In this document: positions 1-7,818 of the stretch, in pieces
Position numbering within the stretch: position 1 is the stretch's first letter
Layout: every line of letters begins with the position of its first letter
The notes under the pieces: generated by a model
What the model was told of the DNA's origin: nothing
Seen by the model: only the letters and a program-made list of their open reading frames with translations
Database searches by the model: none
Made by a program: the position numbers and the translations under genes
From: UMGS1519 sp050951095
Lineage (GTDB): Bacteria; Actinomycetota; Coriobacteriia; Coriobacteriales; Eggerthellaceae
Assembly: GCA_050951095.1 (NCBI GenBank)
Contig: JBMNIQ010000003.1
Location: 62,001 to 126,000, forward strand
Direction of reading: 5' to 3'
DNA: 64,000 nucleotides

Positions 1-294
1 TCGTTCCTGAAGTGGACGAACGCGTCGGGCGTCTCTTCGGCGCAGTATCTGCAGAACGTGTCGTCGGGCGGAGGCGAGCAGCCGGCGGCGGTAGCGCTCG
101 CGCTGGCGGATATCGTGCTGGACGGTCGCGGCGCATTCCGCATCCACGGCGGGGGCTTCGGCGGTACGATCCAGGCATACGTCCCGCTTGACCTTGTGCC
201 GGAATTCTGCGAGCGCATGGACGGCTGGCTGGGCGAGGGAAGCTGCTTGGACCTTCCCATCGGTGCGCCGGGAGCGAGCGCGTCATGGCGGTGA
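1..294 (+). CDS. galK: galactokinase, C-terminal fragment (cut by window start)
   Basis: The reading frame is open from base 1, so only the last 97 codons are present. The visible part holds the C-terminal GHMP-kinase glycine motif RIHGGGFGGT followed by a short helix-rich tail, as at the end of galactokinases, which phosphorylate galactose at C1 in the Leloir pathway. The stop overlaps the start of galT by about 10 bases, which supports translational coupling and strengthens the galactokinase call over other GHMP kinases. The N-terminal substrate signature and the ATP loop lie outside the window and cannot be checked. Confidence 0.85.
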   Translation, partial: SFLKWTNASGVSSAQYLQNVSSGGGEQPAAVALALADIVLDGRGAFRIHGGGFGGTIQAYVPLDLVPEFCERMDGWLGEGSCLDLPIGAPGASASWR

Positions 295-2015
295 CGGCGT
301 CCGGCGATCGGGGTGAAGACCCCGCTGCGCGCCTGGTGGCATATGCCGTCGCGCAAGGTCTCATTGCAGAACCCGACCGCCGGTGGGCGTACAACGTCGT
401 GCTCGAGGCCGTGGGGGCATCCGGGCCGGCGGCGTTGCAGGCGGCCGCCGGCTCCCCGGACCGTGGCAGCGCGCCGGCCGAATGCACGCCAGGCGAAGGA
501 CGCGCGCAATCTGCTGCCGTCGGCGGGCGCTTCTACCCGGACTGTCTGCTGCGTCCGTTGGCCGTTGCGGCGCATGCGAACGGCGTGTTGCGCGAATCTC
601 CGGATAATCCGACGGCGTTCGAGCGCTTCAGCGCCCGATTGATGGGCCGGCTCATGCCGCCGCCCTCGCACGTGGCGCGGGAATTCGCCCGCCGCGAGCA
701 AGGGGATCCCCGGGCGGCGACGGACTGGTTCTACCAACTGTGCTGCGCGGCCGACTATGTGCGCACGTCCGCCATTGCGCGCAATGTGCGGTGGCAGGCG
801 CCAACGACCTGGGGCAATCTGGAGATCACCATCAACCGGTCGAAGCCCGAGAAGGATCCGCGGGACATTGCGCGCGCGGCGGGCCTTGCCGTGGGAGGCG
901 CTTCCGCCCCGGCGGGGGAGAGCCCCTCGCCCTCTGAGTCCTCGGCAGCCCCAGCGGCGCCGGCCTACTCGGCAGCGCCGGCACCGTATCCGCGCTGCCG
1001 GTTGTGCGCGGAGAACGAAGGCTATGCGGGCCGCCTGCCGCAATCGGCGGCAGATGACGGCTGGCCGGCGCGCCAGAATCTGCGCATGGTGCCGCTGACG
1101 CTGGGCGGCAGCGCGTGGGCGCTGCAGTATTCGCCGTATGCGTACTTCGACGAGCACTGCATCGTGCTGAACCTGCAGCACGTGCCGATGCATGTCGACC
1201 GAGGCAACATGGCGCGTCTGCTGGAGTTCGTGCAGCGCTTCCCGCATTACTTCCTGGGTTCGAACGCCGACCTGCCCATCGTGGGCGGCTCCATTCTCTC
1301 GCACGACCATTTCCAGGGCGGCAGGCATGTCTTCCCGCTGATGGAGGCGCCCATCGCGCAGTCGCTGTCCTGGCCCGAGCATGCGCACGTGCAGGCGGGC
1401 ATCGTGCGCTGGCCCATCAGCGTCATCCGCTTGCAGTGCCCGGATGCGGATGCGCTGCTGGATGCGGCGGATGCGGTGGCGTGCGCCTGGCGCGGCTATC
1501 GGGATGCCCGTGCGGGCATCATTCCGTACGATGCCGACGGCACGCGCCACAACACGGTGACGCCCATCGCATACCGGAGGGGGAACGACCTGGTCATGGA
1601 CCTGGCGCTTCGGTGCAACATCACCTCTCGCGAACATCCGCTGGGCGTGTTCCACCCGCATCGCGAGCGTCATCACATCAAGAAGGAGAACATCGGGCTC
1701 ATCGAGGTCATGGGCCTGGCTATCCTGCCCCCGCGCCTGGAGCCGCAGATGGCGGCCCTGGCGCAGGCGCTTGCCGGGGGAGTGCGGGATGCGGCGCTGC
1801 TGCAGCGGGATCCGCTTTGCGCGCCGCATGCGGCATGGGCGCAGGAGGTGGCGTCGCGCCATGACTTCGCGGTCGAGGATGTCCGGGACGTGCTTCGCCG
1901 GGAAGTCGGCGCGGTATTCGCGCGTGTTCTGGAAGACGCGGGCGTGTTCAAGTGGGATGCAGCCGGCCGGGCGGCGCAGGATGCCTTCCTGCGCACGTTT
2001 ACGCGGCGCCCGTAA
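285..2015 (+). CDS. galT: UDP-glucose--hexose-1-phosphate uridylyltransferase, class II (Firmicutes-type GalT)
   Basis: Second Leloir enzyme: exchanges UMP between UDP-glucose and galactose-1-phosphate in the cytoplasm. The 576-residue length and the stretch GGSILSHDHFQGG, with the HDH nucleotidyl-transfer histidines near the middle of the protein, place it in the larger class II family rather than the E. coli type. It overlaps the end of galK. Two segments look inserted: an Ala/Gly-rich stretch near residues 45-75 and an Ala/Pro/Ser-rich stretch near residues 205-235, just before a Cys-x-x-Cys (CRLC). Both are low-complexity and probably surface loops. The start was chosen because it couples to galK; a purine-rich stretch precedes it inside the galK end. 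Confidence 0.93.
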   Translation: MAVTASGDRGEDPAARLVAYAVAQGLIAEPDRRWAYNVVLEAVGASGPAALQAAAGSPDRGSAPAECTPGEGRAQSAAVGGRFYPDCLLRPLAVAAHANGVLRESPDNPTAFERFSARLMGRLMPPPSHVAREFARREQGDPRAATDWFYQLCCAADYVRTSAIARNVRWQAPTTWGNLEITINRSKPEKDPRDIARAAGLAVGGASAPAGESPSPSESSAAPAAPAYSAAPAPYPRCRLCAENEGYAGRLPQSAADDGWPARQNLRMVPLTLGGSAWALQYSPYAYFDEHCIVLNLQHVPMHVDRGNMARLLEFVQRFPHYFLGSNADLPIVGGSILSHDHFQGGRHVFPLMEAPIAQSLSWPEHAHVQAGIVRWPISVIRLQCPDADALLDAADAVACAWRGYRDARAGIIPYDADGTRHNTVTPIAYRRGNDLVMDLALRCNITSREHPLGVFHPHRERHHIKKENIGLIEVMGLAILPPRLEPQMAALAQALAGGVRDAALLQRDPLCAPHAAWAQEVASRHDFAVEDVRDVLRREVGAVFARVLEDAGVFKWDAAGRAAQDAFLRTFTRRP

Positions 2016-2142
2016 GCGGCTCTCGGTATCCTTCGCCGGTCTCGCGCTGCGCGGTCTGCGGCAAATTCACACGCTGCGGAAACAGAGCGGACATGCTGCG
2101 CGATATACTTTCAGGAAAAGGATGCGGACGGAAAGGAGCCCC

Positions 2143-2652
2143 ATGGCGTTTTTGGATTTGGCGAAAGACCGCTGGACGTGCCGCCAATACAGCAACAGGC
2201 CCGTTGAGCAGGAGAAACTCGATGCGATTCTGGAGGCGGCCCGCATCGCCCCCACGGCAAAGGACATTCAGCCGTTCCATATCTGGGTCGTGAAGGACGC
2301 GCAGGCGCGCGCCCGCCTGGACCAGACCACGAAGTGCCTGTACGGTGCGCCCGTCGCCCTGATTCTCGCCGGCGATCCGGCAAGCGCGTACGTGCGCATG
2401 GACGGCAAGAACTATGCGGATATCGATGCATCTATCGTGGGCACGCACATCATCCTGGAAGCGCAGGACCAGGGACTGGGCAGCACCTGGGTGGGCGCCT
2501 ACGATTCCCCGAAGCTGAAGGAGCTGTTCCCGGAGCTGGGGGATTACGTAGACGTGGCGCTGTTCGCCATCGGCTATCCGGCCGAAGGCGCGCAGCCGGC
2601 GCCGCGCCATACGGAGCGCAAGCCGATGGAACAGCTGGTCACCACGCTCTAG
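2143..2652 (+). CDS. nitroreductase family protein
   Basis: FMN-dependent oxidoreductase of the nitroreductase fold, 169 residues, which is the short single-domain form. The N-terminal pattern RWTCRQYSNRPV followed by APTAKDIQP is the conserved FMN-phosphate binding region, and the later GLGSTWVGAY segment is the usual second flavin contact. The start at 2143 has a good ribosome site (AAAGGAG at 2132-2138); a longer in-frame extension upstream overlaps galT and is rejected. It ends 26 bases before the aminotransferase gene and probably shares its transcript. The substrate cannot be told: such enzymes reduce nitroaromatics, quinones or flavins, and some dehalogenate. Confidence 0.85.
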   Translation: MAFLDLAKDRWTCRQYSNRPVEQEKLDAILEAARIAPTAKDIQPFHIWVVKDAQARARLDQTTKCLYGAPVALILAGDPASAYVRMDGKNYADIDASIVGTHIILEAQDQGLGSTWVGAYDSPKLKELFPELGDYVDVALFAIGYPAEGAQPAPRHTERKPMEQLVTTL

Positions 2653-2678
2653 CAGGGCGAATGTCAGGAAGGATTCCC

Positions 2679-3521
2679 ATGCAGGAACTGGGCTACTACA
2701 ACGGAGAATACGGTCCGCTGTCCGAGATGAGCGTCCCCATGATGGATCGCGTGGCCGTTTTCGGCGACGGCGTCTACGATGCGGCCATGGGCCGCAACGG
2801 CAAGATCTTCGCATTGCCCGAGCACATCGACCGCATTTTCAACGGCATGGCGAAGCTGAAGATCAATCCGCCGTGCTCGAAGCAGGAGATGGCGGATACG
2901 CTGCTCGAGATGCTGGGCAAGGTGGACGAATCCGAGGTGTTCGTGTACTGGCAGGTCACGCGCGGAACGGCGCGGCGCGCGCATGCGTTCGACGCGGACA
3001 TGAAGTCGAATTTCTGGATCATGATCTTCCCGGACAACGTGGATCCCATGGATCGCGAGTTCTCGGCCATCACGCATGAGGACACGCGCTTCCTGCATTG
3101 CGACATCAAGACGCTGAACCTGATTCCCTCCGTCATGTATGCGCAGGCGGCGAAAGAGGCCGGCGTGGACGAGGCCATCCTGTACCGCGCGGACGGCTAT
3201 GTGACGGAATGCGCGCACTCGAACGTGCATATCTTGAAGGACGGCGTGCTGATCACGCATCCGGCGGACAACCTGATCCTGCCCGGCATCGCCCGCGCCC
3301 ATCTGCTGGCAGCATGCCGCAAGCTGGGCGTTGCCGTTGCGGAGGCGCCGTTCACCGTGCCCCAGATGATGGATGCGGACGAGGCCATCATCACCAGCAG
3401 CGGGTCGTTCTGCATGCGCGTGAGCACCATCGACGGCACGCCCGTCGGCCACAAAGACGGCGAAACGCTTCGGCTCATCCAGGATGCGCTCGACGCAGAG
3501 TTCTACGCGGAGACTGAGTAA
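2679..3521 (+). CDS. class IV aminotransferase, probably D-amino-acid transaminase
   Basis: PLP enzyme of fold type IV, 280 residues. The PLP lysine is in CDIKTLNLIPSV, about residue 146, and the segment QAAKEAGVDEAILYR with the following TECAHSNVHI matches D-alanine aminotransferases, which supply D-Glu or D-Ala for peptidoglycan; branched-chain aminotransferases have a different tail. Two in-frame ATGs exist, at 2661 and 2679. The second was chosen because AGGAAGG (2666-2672) sits at normal spacing before it. The gene is followed by an intrinsic terminator at 3598, which closes the unit begun by galK or the nitroreductase. The D-amino-acid specificity is inferred from family resemblance. 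Confidence 0.82.
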   Translation: MQELGYYNGEYGPLSEMSVPMMDRVAVFGDGVYDAAMGRNGKIFALPEHIDRIFNGMAKLKINPPCSKQEMADTLLEMLGKVDESEVFVYWQVTRGTARRAHAFDADMKSNFWIMIFPDNVDPMDREFSAITHEDTRFLHCDIKTLNLIPSVMYAQAAKEAGVDEAILYRADGYVTECAHSNVHILKDGVLITHPADNLILPGIARAHLLAACRKLGVAVAEAPFTVPQMMDADEAIITSSGSFCMRVSTIDGTPVGHKDGETLRLIQDALDAEFYAETE

Positions 3522-3597
3522 TCACCGTCCGGCACCCTGTTGCGGAAGCTGCCGCGTTCCGCGTCGCACGCTTTGCCGCTCACCGTGGCACGTCCCG

Positions 3598-3630
3598 AAA
3601 ATGCGCCCTTCCATCGGGGCGCATTTTTTT
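3598..3630 (+). terminator. intrinsic terminator after the aminotransferase gene
   Basis: An 11-bp stem (AAAATGCGCCC at 3598-3608 with GGGCGCATTTT at 3617-3627), an 8-base loop, and a run of seven Ts. Clear rho-independent terminator. Confidence 0.9.
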
Positions 3631-3653
3631 GTTATACGTCACTGAACTGGGAA

Positions 3654-3667
3654 GATAACCAGTTATC
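3654..3667. promoter_or_regulatory. perfect palindrome upstream of the CO dehydrogenase homologue
   Basis: GATAACCAGTTATC is a perfect two-fold palindrome (6-bp arms, 2-bp centre) 126 bases before the cooS start. Overlapping it is a second inverted pair, AACTGG at 3645 and CCAGTT at 3659. Further on, TAGG (3700) and CCTA (3712) flank 8 bases, between a possible -35 TTGAGT (3691) and a possible -10 TAACCT (3714), 17 bp apart. The promoter hexamers are weak matches. The symmetry suggests a dimeric regulator, identity unknown. Confidence 0.45.
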
Positions 3668-3792
3668 GAAAGAATGAGGCATAAAACCTATTGAGTTGCT
3701 AGGGAAAACTTCCTAACCTGTCCGCACTGAATTCATCCGCGCAGACGGCAACAAGGACCGCTTCTGCGCGGCGGGGCACTAGGGGGGACACC

Positions 3793-5952
3793 ATGACGGC
3801 ATCGCAGCATACTCACGGGCACGCTCACCAGCACACGCGCAGCACGGCGCCGGCGCACATCCACACGCATCGCAATCTCATCGGCTTCGACGAGAACGGC
3901 GTGTCCGTGGTCACGCATCAGGCCGACCATCAGGAGGGCGACGCCGAAGAGCGCCGCCGCGCGTTCATCAAAGATTACACGGATGCCGTGAAGGCGTACC
4001 GCAAGACGTTCCCCACGAAGCAGGACCAGATAAAGAAGACGCCCGACCCGGCCATTGCCGAGATGCTGCGGCGCTCGGACGAGCTGGGCATCGACACGGC
4101 GTTCGACCGCTTCGACGCGCAGCAGCCGCAATGCGCGTTCGGCCTGTCCGGCACGTGCTGCCGCATCTGCAACATGGGTCCGTGCCGCATCACGCCGAAG
4201 GCCCCGCGCGGCGTGTGCGGCGCGGATGCCGATCTGATCGTGGCGCGCAACCTGGCCCGTTCGGCGGCAGCCGGCGTGTCGCAGCACGGCATGCATGCGC
4301 GCGCCGTCATCCTGTCGCTGAAATGGGCGGCGGAAGGCAAGCTGGACCTGCCCATCCTGGGCGAGCAGAAGATCAAGGACACGGCGGCCCGCTTCGGCAT
4401 CCCCGTGAAGAACCGCCAGCTGAAGAACGTTGCGAAGGACCTGGCGGATGCGCTGCTGGACGACCTGTCCGCCTCCGACCCGGCGCATCCGTACCGCACG
4501 CTGCAGGCCATGGCGCCAGCAGAGCGCCAGAGCGTATGGGAGGACCTGGACATCATTCCCATCAGCGCCTACCACGAGGTGTTCGACACCATGCATCGCA
4601 CGGGATGCGCCACGGACGGCGACTGGCGCAGCGTGATGCAGGAGTTCCTGCGGTGCGGCCTGGCATTCACGTTCTCCGGCGTGACCGGTGCCAGCATCGC
4701 CACGGATTCGCTGTTCGGTGTTGGCGACCGCGTCACGTCGAAGGTGAACTTGGGCGCGCTGAAGGAAGGCTACGTGAACATCGCCGTCCACGGGCATCTT
4801 CCCACGCTGGTCTCGCAGATCGTGAAGGTGGGGCAGGAGCCGGCGTTCGTGCAGAAGGCCATCGATGCCGGCGCGAAGGGCATTCGCTTCTACGGCATCT
4901 GCTGCTCCGGGCTTGCGGCCATGTACCGCTACGGCGGCGTGATCCCGCTATGCAACGCCGTGGGCGCCGAGCTCGTGCTGGGCACGGGCGCGCTCGACCT
5001 GTGGGTCGCGGACGTGCAGGACGTATTCCCCAGCATCATGGACGTGGCGCGCTGCTATCGCACAACGGTCATCACGACCAGCGACAACGCCCGCCTGCCC
5101 GGTGCGGAGCACTACGAATACGACCATCACCATGCGAACATCGAGCAGACGCGCGCAATGGCGGAGGCCATTGTGGAGCGCGGCATCGAGAGCTTCCAGG
5201 CGCGCCGCGGCATTCGCGTGAACATCCCGCCGTACGAGGCGGAGGCGGAGATCGGCTTCTCCGTGGAATACGTGCATCGCCGCTTCGGCGGCATGGGGCC
5301 GCTGGCTCAGGCAATCCGCAGCGGGCAGATCCTGGGCATTGTGAACATGGTGGGCTGCAACAACACGAAGGTGCCGTACGAGCGCTGCATCGTGGACGTG
5401 GCGGATGTGCTGCTGGCGAACAACGTGCTGGTGCTGACGAACGGCTGCGCGTCGTTCCCGCTGATGAAGCTGGGGTACTGCAACGTGTCAGCCCTCGATC
5501 GCTGCGGCCAGGGGCTGCGCGAGTTCCTGGAGCCCGACCTGCCCCCGGCCTGGCATGTGGGCGAATGCATCGACAACACGCGGTCGTCCGGCATCCTGGG
5601 CGGCATCGCGGCGGAGCTGGGCCAGCGCATCTGCGACCTGCCGTTCGCATTCAGCTCGCCGGAATGGTCGAACGAGAAGAGCGTGGATGCCGCGCTCGGA
5701 TTCCGCCTGATGGGCGTCAGCTCGTACCACTGCGTGGAGCCGCCCATCTACGGTTCGCAGAACGTCATCGAGTTCCTGAAAGAGGGCACCATGGAAACGC
5801 TCGGCAGCCGGATGGTCGTGGATGTGGACCCGAAGAAGCTGGGGGAGCGCATCGTGGCGGACATGAAGCAGAAGCGCGCCGCGCTGGGATGGGATGTCCC
5901 GGCAGCAGGCGAAACGTTGAAGACGGAAGGAGGACAGCCGCATGGCGCATAA
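3793..5952 (+). CDS. cooS: CooS-type Ni,Fe carbon monoxide dehydrogenase homologue with His-rich N-terminus and altered cluster C
   Basis: Homologue of the anaerobic CO dehydrogenase catalytic subunit; 719 residues against about 630-640 usually, the excess lying at the N-terminus. Residues 6-26 contain eight histidines in HxH spacing. The D/B-cluster cysteines are present: C114, C122, C123, C126, C131, C142. Compared with Carboxydothermus CODH-II from memory, cluster-C equivalents are H333 (H261), C370/C371 (C295), C522 (C446), C552 (C476), C592 (C526), with K629 (K563) and H165 (H93). The equivalent of C333 is D410, in ADVQDVFPS. The relay positions equal to H99 and H102 are A171 and L174. 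The Asp codon is unambiguous and frame is clean on both sides. The stop overlaps the next ABC-transporter gene by 11 bases. No cooC or cooF lies beside it. Whether it oxidises CO is uncertain. Confidence 0.9.
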   Translation: MTASQHTHGHAHQHTRSTAPAHIHTHRNLIGFDENGVSVVTHQADHQEGDAEERRRAFIKDYTDAVKAYRKTFPTKQDQIKKTPDPAIAEMLRRSDELGIDTAFDRFDAQQPQCAFGLSGTCCRICNMGPCRITPKAPRGVCGADADLIVARNLARSAAAGVSQHGMHARAVILSLKWAAEGKLDLPILGEQKIKDTAARFGIPVKNRQLKNVAKDLADALLDDLSASDPAHPYRTLQAMAPAERQSVWEDLDIIPISAYHEVFDTMHRTGCATDGDWRSVMQEFLRCGLAFTFSGVTGASIATDSLFGVGDRVTSKVNLGALKEGYVNIAVHGHLPTLVSQIVKVGQEPAFVQKAIDAGAKGIRFYGICCSGLAAMYRYGGVIPLCNAVGAELVLGTGALDLWVADVQDVFPSIMDVARCYRTTVITTSDNARLPGAEHYEYDHHHANIEQTRAMAEAIVERGIESFQARRGIRVNIPPYEAEAEIGFSVEYVHRRFGGMGPLAQAIRSGQILGIVNMVGCNNTKVPYERCIVDVADVLLANNVLVLTNGCASFPLMKLGYCNVSALDRCGQGLREFLEPDLPPAWHVGECIDNTRSSGILGGIAAELGQRICDLPFAFSSPEWSNEKSVDAALGFRLMGVSSYHCVEPPIYGSQNVIEFLKEGTMETLGSRMVVDVDPKKLGERIVADMKQKRAALGWDVPAAGETLKTEGGQPHGA

Positions 5953-7051
5953 CGACCGTACTGCTGCCTCGTCCGATGACGGAAGCCCTGGCATCGGCGA
6001 CACGGCGAACGCGCCGCAGGCAACGGATGCCGTCGCGGCGCAGTTGGGCGCGGCCCGACGCGCCCGCCGCCGCCGGCACGTGCTGACCGCGGCCGTTGCG
6101 GCCGTCGTGTTCGCAGCGCTGATGGTGCTGCTGTCGGGCTTTTCCGGGTCGCATTACAACAGCACGGCCCCTTCCGGCACGGACCGCATCGACGGCCTGC
6201 CCACCGTGAAGATCGCGTATCTTCCCATCACGCATGCCCTGGCGCTGTTCGAGCAGGTGGAGGAGCTGAACGCCGACCCGAATCGCAGCTATAACATCCA
6301 GCTGGTGAAGTACGGCACCTGGCCGGAGCTCATGGACGCCCTGAACAGCGGCCAGGTGGACGGCGCCTCCGTGCTGGCGGAGCTGGGCATGCGCTCGAAC
6401 GAGCAGGGCATTGGCGTGAAGGCCGTGGCGCTGGGCCATAAGGACGGCAACGTGATCGTGGCGCGCAACGGCATCGGCTCCACGGCGGACCTGAAAGGGA
6501 AGACCATCGCCATTCCCGCGCGCCAGTCTTCGCACTACCTGCTGCTGGTGCAGGCGCTGTCGCAGGCCGGCTTGTCGCTGTCCGACGTGAGCATCACGGA
6601 GCTGGCGCCCACGGAGATGCCGTCTGCCCTTGCCAGCGGCCAGGTGGATGCGTATTGCGTGGCCGAGCCGTTCGGCGCGAAGGCCGTGGAGGCGAATATC
6701 GGGCACGTCATCGAGACGTCCGAGGACCTGTGGTCCGATTCCGTCTGCTGCATGCTGGTCATGAACGAGAAGTTCCTGTCGCAGAACAAGCAGCTGGCGA
6801 ACCGGTTCGTGGCCGACTACAAGGCGGCGGGCAAGCAGTTGGACAACGCCGATGAGGCGCTTTCCGTGGCGAAGAAGTACCTGAACCAATCCGATGACGT
6901 GCTGAGAACGTCGCTGCAGTGGATATCGTTCGACGACCTGAGCATCGACCGGAAAGAATACGAAGATCTGGCCGCACGGGTGAAGGCGGCGGGGCTGTCC
7001 CAGAATCCGCCCTCATACGAAGACTTCGTCGAGAACCTAGGAGACGACTGA
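5942..7051 (+). CDS. NitT/TauT-family ABC transporter substrate-binding protein
   Basis: Extracytoplasmic binding protein of the SsuA/TauA/NMT1-like fold, 369 residues. A basic cluster RRARRRRH near residue 40 precedes one hydrophobic segment (about residues 45-62), an uncleaved or Sec-type anchor; no lipobox cysteine follows. The mature domain begins at TVKIAYLPITHALAL, with the family's ligand-pocket segment SGQVDGASVLAELG and later ASGQVDAYCVAEPFG. The start overlaps the end of cooS, an arrangement that couples translation. The ligand is unknown; relatives bind sulfonates, nitrate, bicarbonate, nitriles or thiamine precursors. The coupling suggests that whatever is imported is a substrate, metal ligand or cofactor precursor for the CooS homologue (inference). 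Confidence 0.88.
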   Translation: MAHNDRTAASSDDGSPGIGDTANAPQATDAVAAQLGAARRARRRRHVLTAAVAAVVFAALMVLLSGFSGSHYNSTAPSGTDRIDGLPTVKIAYLPITHALALFEQVEELNADPNRSYNIQLVKYGTWPELMDALNSGQVDGASVLAELGMRSNEQGIGVKAVALGHKDGNVIVARNGIGSTADLKGKTIAIPARQSSHYLLLVQALSQAGLSLSDVSITELAPTEMPSALASGQVDAYCVAEPFGAKAVEANIGHVIETSEDLWSDSVCCMLVMNEKFLSQNKQLANRFVADYKAAGKQLDNADEALSVAKKYLNQSDDVLRTSLQWISFDDLSIDRKEYEDLAARVKAAGLSQNPPSYEDFVENLGDD

Positions 7052-7053
7052 TT

Positions 7054-7818
7054 ATGAAAAAGCATGCACTTTCCCTTTGGCGGGTGATCGTGTCGTTTGC
7101 CGTGCTCGTCGCCGTCTGGCAGATAGCCTACGAGTTCAGCACGTACCCGGACGCCCTGTTCCCTTCGCCGGGAGAATCCATCCAGGCGCTGGGGGCGCTT
7201 GCCGCAAGCGGGCGCTTGGGCATCGACGTCGGCGCCAGCCTGTACCGCTACGTGGTGGGCTATCTGCTTGCCGCTGCCAGCGCCGTGGCGCTGGGCCTGC
7301 TGCTGGGCTGGTTCTCCCGCGCGTGGAACTACGTGAACCCGGTGGTCCAGTTCATTCGGCCCATCTCGCCCATGGCGTGGCTGCCGTTCATCGTGCTGCT
7401 GCTGGGCATCGGCGACGTTCCGGCCATCGCCATCGTGTTCATCGCCGCATTCTTCCCTGTGTTGTTGGGAACGGTATCGGCCGTCCGCTCCGTGGACCCC
7501 ATCTACCTGAAGGTGGCCGCGAACTTCGATCTGAGCGCGGGCGCCACGCTGTTCAAGGTCGTGTTCCCGGCGGCGTTCCCGCAGATCATGAACGCATTGC
7601 GTACAGCTATCGGCACGGCATGGATCTTCCTGGTGGCAGGCGAGATGGTGGGCGCGCAAACGGGCCTGGGCTACCTGATCATCGATGCGCGCAACAACCT
7701 GGCGGCCGACCAGCTGCTGGCGGCGATCATCGTCATCGGCATCATCGGCTTCCTGCTGGATACGGCTGTGAACTACGTGGATAAGCGCGTGCAGAAATCA
7801 TGGGGAGGTGCGGCGTAA
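7054..7818 (+). CDS. NitT/TauT-family ABC transporter permease
   Basis: Inner-membrane component of the importer, 254 residues with about six hydrophobic segments starting with LWRVIVSFAVLVAVWQIAYE. The EAA-type cytoplasmic loop that docks the ATPase is the region around VDPIYLKVAANFDLSAGATL. The ATG at 7054 follows the binding-protein stop by two bases and has an upstream AGGAGACG ribosome site; the ORF can be extended upstream in frame but only into the preceding gene. Ends overlapping the ATPase start as TAATG. Confidence 0.9.
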   Translation: MKKHALSLWRVIVSFAVLVAVWQIAYEFSTYPDALFPSPGESIQALGALAASGRLGIDVGASLYRYVVGYLLAAASAVALGLLLGWFSRAWNYVNPVVQFIRPISPMAWLPFIVLLLGIGDVPAIAIVFIAAFFPVLLGTVSAVRSVDPIYLKVAANFDLSAGATLFKVVFPAAFPQIMNALRTAIGTAWIFLVAGEMVGAQTGLGYLIIDARNNLAADQLLAAIIVIGIIGFLLDTAVNYVDKRVQKSWGGAA

